A DNA stretch of 45,760 nt from SAR92 clade bacterium (GTDB lineage: Bacteria; Pseudomonadota; Gammaproteobacteria; Pseudomonadales; Porticoccaceae), in assembly GCA_014381985.1 (NCBI GenBank), contig JACNKP010000048.1:1-45760 (forward strand), read 5' to 3'. This document shows, one piece after another, positions 1-7,511 of the stretch. The notes beneath the pieces were generated by a model. That model was not told the DNA's origin and did not search any database. It worked only from the letters and a program-made list of their open reading frames with translations. Position 1 is the first letter of the stretch. Every line of letters begins with the position of its first letter. The position numbers were made by a program, and so were the translations under genes.

Positions 1-801
1 ATGCTCACGCACTGGTTCGCCTAGCTTAATCAAACGTAATCGTTTGCTACGCATTGAATACATCGGGATAGCATTCTTATCATCATCCCGAACTACGGCA
101 AACTGGGTCTTAGCGTGAAGCCTGATTCGAGCATCATAGCGATCAAGTAAAGCAACCAGAGGTAGCAAGGGAATACACCACGACGAATTCTTGTCAGTGT
201 CGTTCTGCTTGCCAATGTGCAGATCAATCAAACCTCGATCAGCTAGGTAGTCAGTAACAAAGGTGATCGTTCTGTTATCAATGCCTAATGGGTTGCTACT
301 CTTATATTTACCGTTTGAGCGGGCTAACAATAATTGACTGGATGAATAGTGAACAGCCATAAGATTAGCCAACACCATATCGAATGCTTCAAAGTAGACT
401 TTTTTGTTTAACCGTTTAAGTATGGTGAACCGTCTAAAGTCTTTTAAAAACTCATCAACCAAACCATCTTTATTAATATGATAATCAAACTTAGACCAAC
501 GACCATTAGGTGCCAGTGAAAGACCATGATCAATACGATGAACATTAAATGGTAATGGTAATTGTGGTCCTAAACCCAACGAGTATTGGTATTCAGTAGA
601 GGCAGTATTAGTACCTAGTACATTAATAGGACATATAAGGCTACAACCCATACCAGTACTGACTATCCGAGTACTAGTTAGGTCTGCATCATTAGCCGAT
701 TTTCCACCTACAAAAACATGCTGTTTGAGCCCGTAAGTGGGGGTGATAGAGGGAAGCCCTGCTTTTACACAAGACCCCCCATCTTTAGGAAATAAATCCA
801 T
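1..801 (-). CDS. Integrated-element protein, 3' end outside window (putative replication-type protein)
   Basis: The reading frame is open from an ATG at 801 down to base 1, giving 267 residues with no stop, so the gene continues beyond the window. The start has a strong ribosome site (GGAGG) ten bases upstream. The N-terminal 80 residues are Gly/Ser/Thr/Pro-rich. Residues about 120-200 look alpha-helical and end in a segment (NRTITFVTDYLADRGLIDL) that reads like the recognition and wing part of a winged-helix domain; a basic patch (MRSKRLRLIKLG) follows. It is the last visible gene of a four-gene leftward set headed by AlpA-like and helix-turn-helix genes next to tRNA-Ser, which places it in an integrated element. 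In such elements the gene at this place often serves replication or excision, but I see no catalytic motif in the visible part, so that role is only a guess. I do not recognise the family. Confidence 0.75.
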   Translation of the reverse strand, partial: MDLFPKDGGSCVKAGLPSITPTYGLKQHVFVGGKSANDADLTSTRIVSTGMGCSLICPINVLGTNTASTEYQYSLGLGPQLPLPFNVHRIDHGLSLAPNGRWSKFDYHINKDGLVDEFLKDFRRFTILKRLNKKVYFEAFDMVLANLMAVHYSSSQLLLARSNGKYKSSNPLGIDNRTITFVTDYLADRGLIDLHIGKQNDTDKNSSWCIPLLPLVALLDRYDARIRLHAKTQFAVVRDDDKNAIPMYSMRSKRLRLIKLGEPVREH

Positions 802-847
802 ACCTGTACAACCTCCTTTTCATAGGTACTAGCTAGCTGTTTTCATG

Positions 848-1087
848 CTACCTAGAGGTTGTTTTAGCTTGGAACGGCCTAAAGCTATGCAATGGGCAGG
901 AATACGACGAACACTCCGAAATAGAGGCTCGGAAGCCCCTTTCCATGTGGTCAAGATTACAACCCATGCATTCAGCACATTTAGCTTTCATGGCCGCTAC
1001 CCTAGAATTGGGATTAGCGGCAAATTGTCTAATTGGATTATTTTCAACCAAAGCTATTGAGATTGAATTGATATTAGAGGCACTCAT
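848..1087 (-). CDS. Small Cys-rich element protein (possible zinc-binding)
   Basis: A 79-residue protein whose centre carries two cysteine groups, CAECMGC and CSSYSC, about 17 residues apart, followed by a Pro/Arg-rich tail (CPLHSFRPFQ). This arrangement suggests a small zinc-binding fold; short proteins with a similar Cys-rich core occur in prophages and integrative elements, though no function is known to me. The start codon shares one base with the stop of the AlpA-like gene upstream (TAATG), so translation is probably coupled. The next gene starts 47 bases downstream. The reverse frame over the same bases is also open for about 70 codons, but it lacks a ribosome site and any recognisable pattern, while this frame has both the coupling and the ordered cysteines. 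Confidence 0.65.
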   Translation of the reverse strand: MSASNINSISIALVENNPIRQFAANPNSRVAAMKAKCAECMGCNLDHMERGFRASISECSSYSCPLHSFRPFQAKTTSR

Positions 1088-1305
1088 TAAGCCACCTCCT
1101 TAACATCACTGCGAGTCGCATCAATACGACCCTTTAACCAATCGTCTATCTCTGATCTCAGATAGCCAGTTGCCCTGCCCCCTTTTACTAGGCGAATCGG
1201 ACATGGAAACTCACCTCTAGCTTGCAAGGCGTAGATGTAAGAACGTGACAGGCCAACTACTCCCACTAGCTCTTTCATCTTGATAACACTATAAGGGCTA
1301 CTCAT
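1087..1305 (-). CDS. AlpA-family transcriptional regulator
   Basis: A 72-residue MerR-like helix-turn-helix protein. The pattern MKELVGVVGLSRSYIYALQARGEFPCPIRL followed by GGRATGYLRSEIDDWLKGRI is characteristic of AlpA-type regulators, which control integrase or excision genes in cryptic prophages, phage satellites and integrative elements. It overlaps the upstream gene by an ATGA stop/start and the downstream gene by TAATG, so three genes form one translationally coupled unit. Its position near the tRNA-Ser end supports a role in element maintenance or excision. The family assignment is firm; the target promoter is not known, although the palindrome at 1671-1690 just upstream of the operon is a reasonable candidate. 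Confidence 0.9.
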   Translation of the reverse strand: MSSPYSVIKMKELVGVVGLSRSYIYALQARGEFPCPIRLVKGGRATGYLRSEIDDWLKGRIDATRSDVKEVA

Positions 1306-1646
1306 TGTGAAACCTCCAATGCAGAAGCACCAAATGAGTCATTAGCGGCTCGCTGAGGCAGTTTAAACATTGACCATTCATACATGCGTGAGGGTTCACC
1401 GAATCGGTTTGAGATGCTCTCTAACGGCTTCACACAGGCTATGACATAACCTAGAGGCATTAACTTTTCATTAACCCTACTAGCCACATTGGAGAGATTG
1501 CCAATGGCAGTTGCATTATTGACGGCTACCGTGAGTGAGTGCGGGTTAGTGGCAACGTACTGGATAAACCTACGTTGTTGAGTGGAGAGAAATAATCCGT
1601 CTATCAGTGTATCTATTTCGTGCTGGTCTAAATCTACTGCATTCAT
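1302..1646 (-). CDS. Uncharacterised element protein with putative helix-turn-helix domain
   Basis: A 114-residue protein that opens the leftward element operon. Residues about 25-75 (QQRRFIQYVATNPHSLTVAV, then ATAIGNLSNVASRVNEKLMPLGY) look like a winged-helix DNA-binding fold in which SNVASRVNEKL would be the recognition helix. The following segment refers to no motif I know. The stop codon overlaps the start of the AlpA-like gene (ATGA), so the two are probably made together. I do not recognise the family. It could be a regulator acting with AlpA or an excisionase-like accessory factor. No integrase gene is visible between it and the tRNA, which is where one often sits. Confidence 0.65.
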   Translation of the reverse strand: MNAVDLDQHEIDTLIDGLFLSTQQRRFIQYVATNPHSLTVAVNNATAIGNLSNVASRVNEKLMPLGYVIACVKPLESISNRFGEPSRMYEWSMFKLPQRAANDSFGASALEVSQ

Positions 1647-1670
1647 AAGGCTAAACCTTCTGTAAGTTAT

Positions 1671-1690
1671 GCCATCACTTTAAGTGTGGC
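1671..1690. promoter_or_regulatory. Palindrome upstream of the element operon, candidate operator
   Basis: GCCATCACTTTAAGTGTGGC is an inverted repeat: CACTT-T-AAGTG pairs perfectly and GCCA/TGGC extends it after one extra base. It lies 25-44 bases upstream of the first gene of the element operon, where a repressor would block transcription. A possible -35-like TTGACG lies just upstream on the minus strand. The site is seen directly; the operator role is inferred. Confidence 0.4.
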
Positions 1691-1781
1691 TTTTCGTCAA
1701 CAGACGGAATAGAATCTATCCCGTGATGACCGGTCAGGTTTTCATATTCTTGGTAAGGTTGTGCAACCAACCAAACCAAAC

Positions 1782-1813
1782 TAAAAGGCCTAGATTAATC
1801 TGGGCCTTTTTTT
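1782..1813 (+). terminator. Strong hairpin with T-tract, no ORF upstream
   Basis: AAAGGCCTAGAT-TA-ATCTGGGCCTTT folds into a stem of about 12 pairs (one G-T pair) followed on the plus strand by a run of T, which is a typical intrinsic terminator. On the minus strand only four T follow, so it may work weakly or act as an attenuator there. No coding region lies upstream on the plus strand, so it may end a short untranslated RNA. Confidence 0.6.
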
Positions 1814-1826
1814 GCCCTTCAATTCC

Positions 1827-1846
1827 TACTGTGAATGTATCCAGTA
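1827..1846. promoter_or_regulatory. LexA-type (SOS) box in the element control region
   Basis: TACTGTGAATGTATCCAGTA matches the gammaproteobacterial LexA pattern TACTGT-N8-ACAGTA at all conserved positions but one (C for A). It overlaps a candidate minus-strand promoter, TTGGAA-17-TACATT, that would read into the element operon. SOS control is common for mobile elements. The match is visible; LexA binding is inferred. Confidence 0.45.
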
Positions 1847-1873
1847 GTCCTAAGCCTTCCAAGGCAGTTTATC

Positions 1874-1948
1874 CTACATAGTGTGTCTTGCAAGTCTTAA
1901 TCTACTACATATTGTGTCTTTCAAGTATTAATACACTACATGTAGTGT
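1874..1948. repeat. 31-bp direct repeats (two full, one partial)
   Basis: Two adjacent 31-base units start at 1874 and 1905 and agree at 26 of 31 positions (shared core CTACATA, TGTGTCTT, CAAGT and TTAAT). A third copy begins at 1936 in the same 31-base phase but keeps only CTACAT. The spacing of about three helical turns suits arm-type integrase sites, iterons, or a regulator array. Confidence 0.7.
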
Positions 1949-2209
1949 TTTTTTCCATTACGATGTAAAAATGAATCATTTCTCTTTAACATGCGTCAAA
2001 GTCATTGTGAGGAAACATGCGGCATAGAGATAGATAGCTAGAATCGGTCTATTGTGAAGTGTGAAGTGCAAACAAAAGACGACTCAAAAGTGCTTAATAG
2101 TCACGCTTTGCGAGGTGTTAATGAATGATTTGCGGAGGTTCAATGGAGGTATCATCTCAGCCAAGTGGTGACCTAGATGGTGACCCATATAGTAATTTAC
2201 GCTCAGAAA
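1949..2209. other. Gene-free element end next to tRNA-Ser
   Basis: I see no credible coding region here or in the whole stretch 1647-2209 apart from the control sites listed. A short direct repeat, TGGTGACC at 2166 and again at 2178, lies close to the tRNA and could be part of the attachment region. The matching distal attachment site would be left of the window. Confidence 0.5.
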
Positions 2210-2236
2210 TAAAAAAACCCCTGTAAAAACAGAGGC
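2210..2236 (-). terminator. Intrinsic terminator of tRNA-Ser
   Basis: On the minus strand CCTCTGT and ACAGGGG form a seven-pair stem (one G-T pair) followed by seven T, starting about 15 bases after the tRNA CCA end. This is a normal intrinsic terminator for the tRNA transcript. Because it lies beyond the tRNA 3' end, it either belongs to the element or was kept at the junction. Confidence 0.75.
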
Positions 2237-2250
2237 TTAATTAATCTATA

Positions 2251-2341
2251 TGGCGGAGAAAGAGGGATTCGAACCCTCGATACGCTATTAACGTATACAC
2301 CCTTAGCAGGGGCGCGCCTTCAGCCACTCGGCCACTTCTCC
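2251..2341 (-). tRNA. tRNA-Ser(GCU)
   Basis: A 91-base gene with a seven-pair acceptor stem (GGAGAAG with TTTCTCC, last pair G-U), D-arm TGGCCGAGTGGCTGAAGGC, anticodon loop CTGCTAA with anticodon GCT (reads AGC/AGU), the long variable arm expected of serine tRNAs, the TTCGAAT T-loop and an encoded CCA. The csrA–tRNA-Ser order is the usual one in related gammaproteobacteria, where tRNA-Arg often follows; here an integrated element follows instead, so this gene is the likely integration target. Confidence 0.97.
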
Positions 2342-2387
2342 GTATGCTGTTCCGGGTGATTAATATCTATGTACTAATAAAACAGAT

Positions 2388-2412
2388 ATGCCGCCCTGAA
2401 CCGCGGCGGCAT
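2388..2412 (-). terminator. Hairpin downstream of csrA
   Basis: On the minus strand ATGCCGCC and GGCGGCAT form an eight-pair GC-rich stem around a short loop, followed by a T-rich stretch (ATCTGTTTTATT). It lies 22 bases past the csrA stop and is a good intrinsic terminator for csrA. Confidence 0.75.
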
Positions 2413-2433
2413 AATATCACATCATGGGGAAAA

Positions 2434-2649
2434 TCAAACGTCGCTATTGCGATTTTCTTGATTTTCACCCGTATTTTCACCATTTTTTTCATCTTGAATT
2501 CTTTGATAGATTTCTTCTCGATGAACAGCTATCTCTTTGGGAGCATTAACGCCCAATCTGACTTGATTGCCGCGGACGCCTAATACGGTAACTGTAACTT
2601 CGTCACCTATAATAAGAGTCTCGCCCACTCGCCTTGTTAAAATTAACAT
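2434..2649 (-). CDS. csrA: Carbon storage regulator CsrA/RsmA
   Basis: A 71-residue RNA-binding regulator that binds GGA motifs in leaders of target mRNAs and controls carbon storage, motility and biofilm genes. The start [16 protein letters not shown] and the core [22 protein letters not shown] are diagnostic, and the conserved Arg in VHREEIY needed for RNA binding (R44 in family numbering) is present. The C-terminal tail (residues about 56-71) is Asn/Glu-rich and variable, as usual. A strong AAGGGG ribosome site precedes the start. The gene lies between lysC and tRNA-Ser, the classical position, and is followed by a terminator hairpin. Confidence 0.97.
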   Translation of the reverse strand: MLILTRRVGETLIIGDEVTVTVLGVRGNQVRLGVNAPKEIAVHREEIYQRIQDEKNGENTGENQENRNSDV

Positions 2650-2767
2650 CCCCTTCTCCCTTATAAAACCCTAAACACCCCGTTGAACCGGTTATCAAAA
2701 ACTACCGTCTGCTACGCAAGAAATTCAGGTGATTATCCTTAACAGCTTTATCTGCCCATAATTACAT

Positions 2768-4003
2768 CTAAATTTCTGTAGCCTTATCGTCAGACAGGTT
2801 AAAACCTGAATGAAGCGCTCTAACGGCTAGTTCTAGATAACGCTCTTCTATCACCACCGTTATCTTTATTTCTGACGTGGTAATTAATTGAATATTGATT
2901 CCTTCGCTTGCCAAAGCTTCAAACATCTGAGCTGCTACTCCGGCATGCGACCGCATACCTACTCCCACAATAGAAACCTTCGCAATACGATCATCGGAGT
3001 CAACTTCTAGAGCCCCAAGATCAGCTGCAATCTCTTTTAATAGTGCTTCAGCCTGTTTTAAAGCAGCACGATGCACTGTAAACGTCATAGTTGCGGAGTT
3101 ATCTTTGGCAACGTTTTGTACAATAACGTCAATCTCAATATTGGCTTCACTAATCGCGCCAAGGACTTTGTAAGCTACACCAGGCTGATCAGGTATACCC
3201 CGAATAGTCAATTTGGCTTCATCTCGATTAAATGCGATCCCTGATACTACTGGTTGTTCCATTTGGTCATTATCCTCAAGAGAGATTAAGGTGCCGGGGC
3301 CTTCTACAAAACTAGACATCACTCTAAGGGGTACACTGTATTTTCCAGCAAACTCCACAGATCGAATCTGTAATATTTTAGAACCCTGACTTGCCATTTC
3401 TAACATTTCTTCAAACGTTATCTGATCTAATCGCCTAGCGTCAGGAACCACCCGCGGGTCTGTTGTGTAAACCCCATCAACGTCGGTATATATTTGACAC
3501 TCATCGGCATTAAGCGCTGCGGCTATTGCCACTGCAGTCGTATCTGAACCACCACGGCCTAAGGTTGTGATGTTTCCCGCCTCATCTATGCCCTGAAATC
3601 CGGCCACGACAACGACTCGACCTGCCTGTAAGTCAGTTTGCATACGATGAGCATCGATTTCTTTGATTCTAGCCTTACCGTGGACGTTATCGGTTAGGAT
3701 TCTAACCTGTCCCCCAGTGTATGATCGCGCTTGGATACCACGTTTCTGAAGAGCCATACAGACTAATGCAATAGTTACTTGCTCCCCTGTACTCACCAAC
3801 ACATCCATCTCACGAGGATCCGGGGTCTCATCGATTTGATTCGCTAAATCAATAAGCCGATTAGTCTCACCACTCATAGCAGAAACAGCAACAACCACTT
3901 GGTTGCCGCAGTTATGGCTTTTCACCACCCTATCGGCAACTGCTTCGATGCGCTCCACAGTCCCTACTGAGGTGCCGCCATATTTTTGGACTATCAGACT
4001 CAT
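2768..4003 (-). CDS. lysC: Aspartate kinase
   Basis: A 411-residue monofunctional aspartokinase that phosphorylates aspartate in the first step of lysine, threonine and methionine synthesis. The N-terminal kinase domain starts with VQKYGGTSVG and contains GFQGIDEAGNITTLGRGGSDTTA and YTDVDGVYTTDPRVV, all family signatures. Two ACT domains (residues about 265-405, including IPDQPGVAYKVLGAIS and VGVGMRSHAGVAAQMFEAL) would bind the allosteric amino acids. The length fits the Pseudomonas-type enzyme. It lies 152 bases downstream of alaS and 118 upstream of csrA on the same strand. The leader between alaS and lysC seems too short, and lacks the pattern, for a lysine riboswitch. Confidence 0.97.
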   Translation of the reverse strand: MSLIVQKYGGTSVGTVERIEAVADRVVKSHNCGNQVVVAVSAMSGETNRLIDLANQIDETPDPREMDVLVSTGEQVTIALVCMALQKRGIQARSYTGGQVRILTDNVHGKARIKEIDAHRMQTDLQAGRVVVVAGFQGIDEAGNITTLGRGGSDTTAVAIAAALNADECQIYTDVDGVYTTDPRVVPDARRLDQITFEEMLEMASQGSKILQIRSVEFAGKYSVPLRVMSSFVEGPGTLISLEDNDQMEQPVVSGIAFNRDEAKLTIRGIPDQPGVAYKVLGAISEANIEIDVIVQNVAKDNSATMTFTVHRAALKQAEALLKEIAADLGALEVDSDDRIAKVSIVGVGMRSHAGVAAQMFEALASEGINIQLITTSEIKITVVIEERYLELAVRALHSGFNLSDDKATEI

Positions 4004-4155
4004 TAGTTTTATTCATTTACCAAAAAAAGTGTCGAATTAAACAACAATTCACCGTAAAAGTTAAGCCTTTAACCTTATTCTGAGGCAAAAGGTATTATCT
4101 TTGCGTCCTCATGAGGCATCCGAACCATTTCTACTATAAGAGAATAATTAGGATA

Positions 4156-6756
4156 TTAGACTGATTTTTCGTTAATCCACTGGTATACAGACTCCAGTGC
4201 CTTTGGTAACTGCGAAACATCACCAGTTGCACCTTGAGCCATATCGGGACGGCCACCACCTTTACCACCAACCTGATCGGTCACAAATTTCAACAAATCA
4301 CCTGCCTTAATTTCATTGGTTAGGTTCTTCGTGACCCCGGCAACTAAAGATGCTTTTTCTCCCTCAACAGCGGCTAGCATAAAAACACCCCGCTGCATTT
4401 TAGACCGAACCTGATCCGCAACACCTCGAAGACTTTTTGCGTCGGCACCCTCGACAACGGTCGAGAGAACAGATATACCACCAACATTTTGTAGGCCGTT
4501 CATTAAATCGTTGCCAGCGGTATTAGCCAGTTTGCTTTTGAGTCTTTCTATTTCCTTTTGAAGACGCCTATTATCATCAACAATAGACTGAGCTTTTTCA
4601 TTCAAGCCTTGACGGCCACTTCTAAGGATACTGAGGACGTCAGTAATTGCGTCTTGTTGGTCATCGCAAAAACTAACTGCTTTCATTCCAGTAACACCTT
4701 CAATTCGCCTAATACCAGATGCAACGCTGGACTCTGCAGAGATCCGGATTGCTCCAATATCACCAGAGCGAGACACATGAGTGCCGCCACACAACTCGAC
4801 AGAGTAATCTCCACCAATACTGACAACTCGCACCTCATCCCCGTATTTCTCGCCAAACAAAGCCACCGCGCCCTTGGCTTTGGCATCATCCATACTCATC
4901 ACTTGTGTCGATACAGAGGTATTTTTAAAGATCTCTTGATTAACAAGATGCTCAATACGGCGAACTTGTTCGTTACTGACAGCTTCTTCATGAGAAAAAT
5001 CAAAGCGCAAACGCTGACTATCTACAAGAGAGCCTTTTTGCTCAACATGATTACCTAGAACCTGTCGAAGTGCTTCGTGCAATAAATGTGTCGCAGAATG
5101 ATTCAATGCCGTGGCCTGCCTAACACCATGATCAACAACGCCATCGACAGAGTCACCGACGCTGAATTCGCCTGACAGCACCCGACCGATATGAATATGA
5201 TGATTGCCAGCCTTGCGACAGTCAGTAATTTCTATTTTCGCTGACCCTTTTGTTAAAAACCCAGTGTCCCCAACCTGCCCGCCAGATTCTGCGTAAAAAA
5301 CTGTTCTATCTAGCACCAAGACAACTTCATCATCCTCTTCCGCCCTGGTTTCCGCCTTACCCGCAGTGAATAAGCCAATAATATTCGAACTCAACGCTAA
5401 AGCCTCATAGCCGCAAAATTCTGTAGTGCCTTCCACCCGAATACTGTCTGTGTAATCAACCGAAAATTGGCTCGCCGATCTCGCTCTAGACTTTTGCTCC
5501 TGCATACACTTCTCATAGCCAGCGATGTCAAGGGTGTAGCCCTTTTCTCTGGCCACATCATTCGTTAAATCAGTAGGGAACCCAAAGGTATCATAAAGCT
5601 GAAATACTAACTCTCCAGACAATTCAGTCCCGGACATTTCCGCAAGGGCCGCCTCTAAAACACCCATACCTTTGTCTAAAGTACGCGCAAACTGCTCTTC
5701 TTCCTTCTTGATGGTATCGCTAATAACTTGCTTTTTTTCAAGCAATTCTGGATAGGCCTCGCCCATAATCTCACCCAGAGATGCCGTCAACTTGTAAAAG
5801 AAGTTACCATGGGCCCCTAAATTATGCCCATGCCGTAATGCTCGACGAATAATCCTTCTTAAGACATACCCGCGCCCCTCGTTTGACGGTTTGACCCCAT
5901 CAACGATTAGAAACGCACAGGAACGTATATGATCTGCAATAACTTTCAACGAGTTATCCTGAAGATCTTTGCATCCAGTAACCACTGAGGCGTCTTTAAT
6001 CAAATGCTGGAAAAGATCAATGTCATAATTACTGTGAACGCCTTGCATCACCGCAGCAACTCTTTCTAACCCCATACCTGTGTCAATCGATGGCTTGGGG
6101 AGCGGTGTCATCGTGCCGCTGGCGTCACGTTCAAACTGCATAAACACTAAATTCCAAATTTCAATATATCGATCTAAATCATCGTTGGGGCTGCCCGGAG
6201 GCCCACCAGGAATATCCTCTCCATGATCCCAAAATATTTCAGTACAGGGGCCACAGGGTCCTGTATCACCCATTTGCCAGAAGTTATCTTCATCCAACCG
6301 AGAGAGCCTATTAGGATCAATGCCTATCTCATTGACCCATATGTCTGCCGCCTCATCATCACTTACATGTACCGTAATCCAGAGCCGATCTTTAGAGAGC
6401 CCTAATTCCTCAGTTAGGAATTGCCAGGCAAAACCAATGGCATCACGTTTGAAATATTCACCAAAACTGAAATTACCCAACATCTCAAAAAAAGTGTGAT
6501 GTCTAGCCGTGTAGCCGACGTTTTCCAGATCATTATGTTTGCCTCCAGCTCGAACGCAACGTTGCGAGGAAACCGCACGACTATAACTACGCTGGTCTCC
6601 CCCCAAAAATACATCTTTAAATTGCACCATCCCTGCGTTAGTGAACAGCAGAGTTGGGTCGTTGCCAGGAACCAGGCTGCTGCTTGGCACGATCGTATGT
6701 TCCTTACTTGCGAAGTAGTTAAGGAACAAGTTTCGGATGTCAGCACTTTTCATCAT
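4156..6756 (-). CDS. alaS: Alanyl-tRNA synthetase
   Basis: An 866-residue class II synthetase that charges tRNA-Ala in the cytoplasm; the length is normal. Motif 1 region FTNAGMVQFKDVFLG, then CVRAGGKHNDLENVGYTARHHTFFEMLGNFSFG, are family hallmarks of the catalytic domain. The editing domain has the zinc site HSATHLLH (about residues 551-558) and CGGTH (about 654-658). The C-terminal C-Ala domain ends with GGGRPDMAQGA. The start MMKSADIRNLF has two Met; either could be used. In many relatives alaS directly follows recX; here about 3.4 kb with five genes separates them. Confidence 0.98.
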   Translation of the reverse strand: MMKSADIRNLFLNYFASKEHTIVPSSSLVPGNDPTLLFTNAGMVQFKDVFLGGDQRSYSRAVSSQRCVRAGGKHNDLENVGYTARHHTFFEMLGNFSFGEYFKRDAIGFAWQFLTEELGLSKDRLWITVHVSDDEAADIWVNEIGIDPNRLSRLDEDNFWQMGDTGPCGPCTEIFWDHGEDIPGGPPGSPNDDLDRYIEIWNLVFMQFERDASGTMTPLPKPSIDTGMGLERVAAVMQGVHSNYDIDLFQHLIKDASVVTGCKDLQDNSLKVIADHIRSCAFLIVDGVKPSNEGRGYVLRRIIRRALRHGHNLGAHGNFFYKLTASLGEIMGEAYPELLEKKQVISDTIKKEEEQFARTLDKGMGVLEAALAEMSGTELSGELVFQLYDTFGFPTDLTNDVAREKGYTLDIAGYEKCMQEQKSRARSASQFSVDYTDSIRVEGTTEFCGYEALALSSNIIGLFTAGKAETRAEEDDEVVLVLDRTVFYAESGGQVGDTGFLTKGSAKIEITDCRKAGNHHIHIGRVLSGEFSVGDSVDGVVDHGVRQATALNHSATHLLHEALRQVLGNHVEQKGSLVDSQRLRFDFSHEEAVSNEQVRRIEHLVNQEIFKNTSVSTQVMSMDDAKAKGAVALFGEKYGDEVRVVSIGGDYSVELCGGTHVSRSGDIGAIRISAESSVASGIRRIEGVTGMKAVSFCDDQQDAITDVLSILRSGRQGLNEKAQSIVDDNRRLQKEIERLKSKLANTAGNDLMNGLQNVGGISVLSTVVEGADAKSLRGVADQVRSKMQRGVFMLAAVEGEKASLVAGVTKNLTNEIKAGDLLKFVTDQVGGKGGGRPDMAQGATGDVSQLPKALESVYQWINEKSV

Positions 6757-6817
6757 TCTTTTTTAGTCACTTAGTTATTCTAAATTTAGTTTAAATCGCA
6801 CTATAAAACCCAACCAA

Positions 6818-7189
6818 TTACGGTTCTCCGAGGTCTGCCTCGACGAACATTGGTGCTGCTTTTAGGCCGGCTAACACATGCAAATGCAAATGAAATACCG
6901 TCTGCCCTGCGCCTTCTCCGTTATTGACTATCAATCGGAAAGCTTCATCAACCCCAGCATCTCGGGCCACCTCGGCGGCAACCCACATCAAATGCCCTAA
7001 AACAGACCTATCCGCTTTACTAGCATCGACCAACCTTGGTATAGGTTGCTTTGGTATGACCAGCATATGCACAGGCGCCTGTGGAGCAATATCGTTAATC
7101 ACGATACAGAGATCATCCTCATAGCGGATATCGGCTGGAATTTCACGGTTAATAATCCGAGTAAACAATGTAGCTTCAGTATTGGACAT
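6818..7189 (-). CDS. hinT: HIT-family nucleotide-binding protein HinT
   Basis: From the ATG at 7189, preceded by GAGGT, the product is 123 residues. An in-frame Met at 7231 lies inside the upstream gene and is less likely. The protein has the full HIT fold: LFTRIINREIPADIRYED at the start, the ND-APQAPVH-LVIPK strand, and the histidine triad H100-L-H102-L-H104. HinT-type enzymes hydrolyse purine nucleoside phosphoramidates such as AMP-lysine. The gene lies 10 bases behind the Trm112-like gene, so both are probably co-transcribed. The family call is firm; the cellular role of HinT is poorly defined in general. Confidence 0.93.
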   Translation of the reverse strand: MSNTEATLFTRIINREIPADIRYEDDLCIVINDIAPQAPVHMLVIPKQPIPRLVDASKADRSVLGHLMWVAAEVARDAGVDEAFRLIVNNGEGAGQTVFHLHLHVLAGLKAAPMFVEADLGEP

Positions 7190-7199
7190 TTTTATGACC

Positions 7200-7424
7200 T
7201 CAGCTAATGTTGCCATCTCTAGCAGTAGCACTCTTTAGTTTTTCATCGGGATTGAGGTGTCGAGCTTCGGACTCTAACATCACTGGAATCCCATCCTTTA
7301 TCGGGTAAGCCAGACCGCTAGCACTACAAGTCAATTCCTGCGTCTCTTTATTGTACTCCAAAGGCGCTTTACTGAGAGGGCAAACCAAGATACTTAAGAG
7401 TTTTTTATCCACGACACTGTCCAT
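7200..7424 (-). CDS. Trm112/YcaR-family small protein
   Basis: A 74-residue protein of the Trm112p-like (YcaR, UPF0434) family: [21 protein letters not shown], followed by [20 protein letters not shown] and an E-A-R motif. Family members usually fold around two CxxC-like half-sites; here only C15 and C33 remain and the second position of the first pair is Ser18, so zinc is probably not bound. In eukaryotes and archaea Trm112 activates methyltransferases; the bacterial role is not settled. It precedes hinT by 10 bases and may share its transcript. Confidence 0.88.
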   Translation of the reverse strand: MDSVVDKKLLSILVCPLSKAPLEYNKETQELTCSASGLAYPIKDGIPVMLESEARHLNPDEKLKSATARDGNIS

Positions 7425-7511
7425 TTGATTGTTCGGGCATTGTACGCAAAGTAGATAAAAACCGCCATGCTAGCAGCACCAATACTGAAACTGATCGACC
7501 TATGCATTGCA

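Noticed and set aside
4004-4155. Possible lysine riboswitch before lysC
   Set aside because: The 152-base leader contains a short palindrome (CCTCATGAGG) but lacks the length and the conserved core of a lysine riboswitch.
4558-5058. 166-codon open frame opposite alaS
   Set aside because: It lies wholly inside the certain alaS gene, and its translation shows no recognisable domain.
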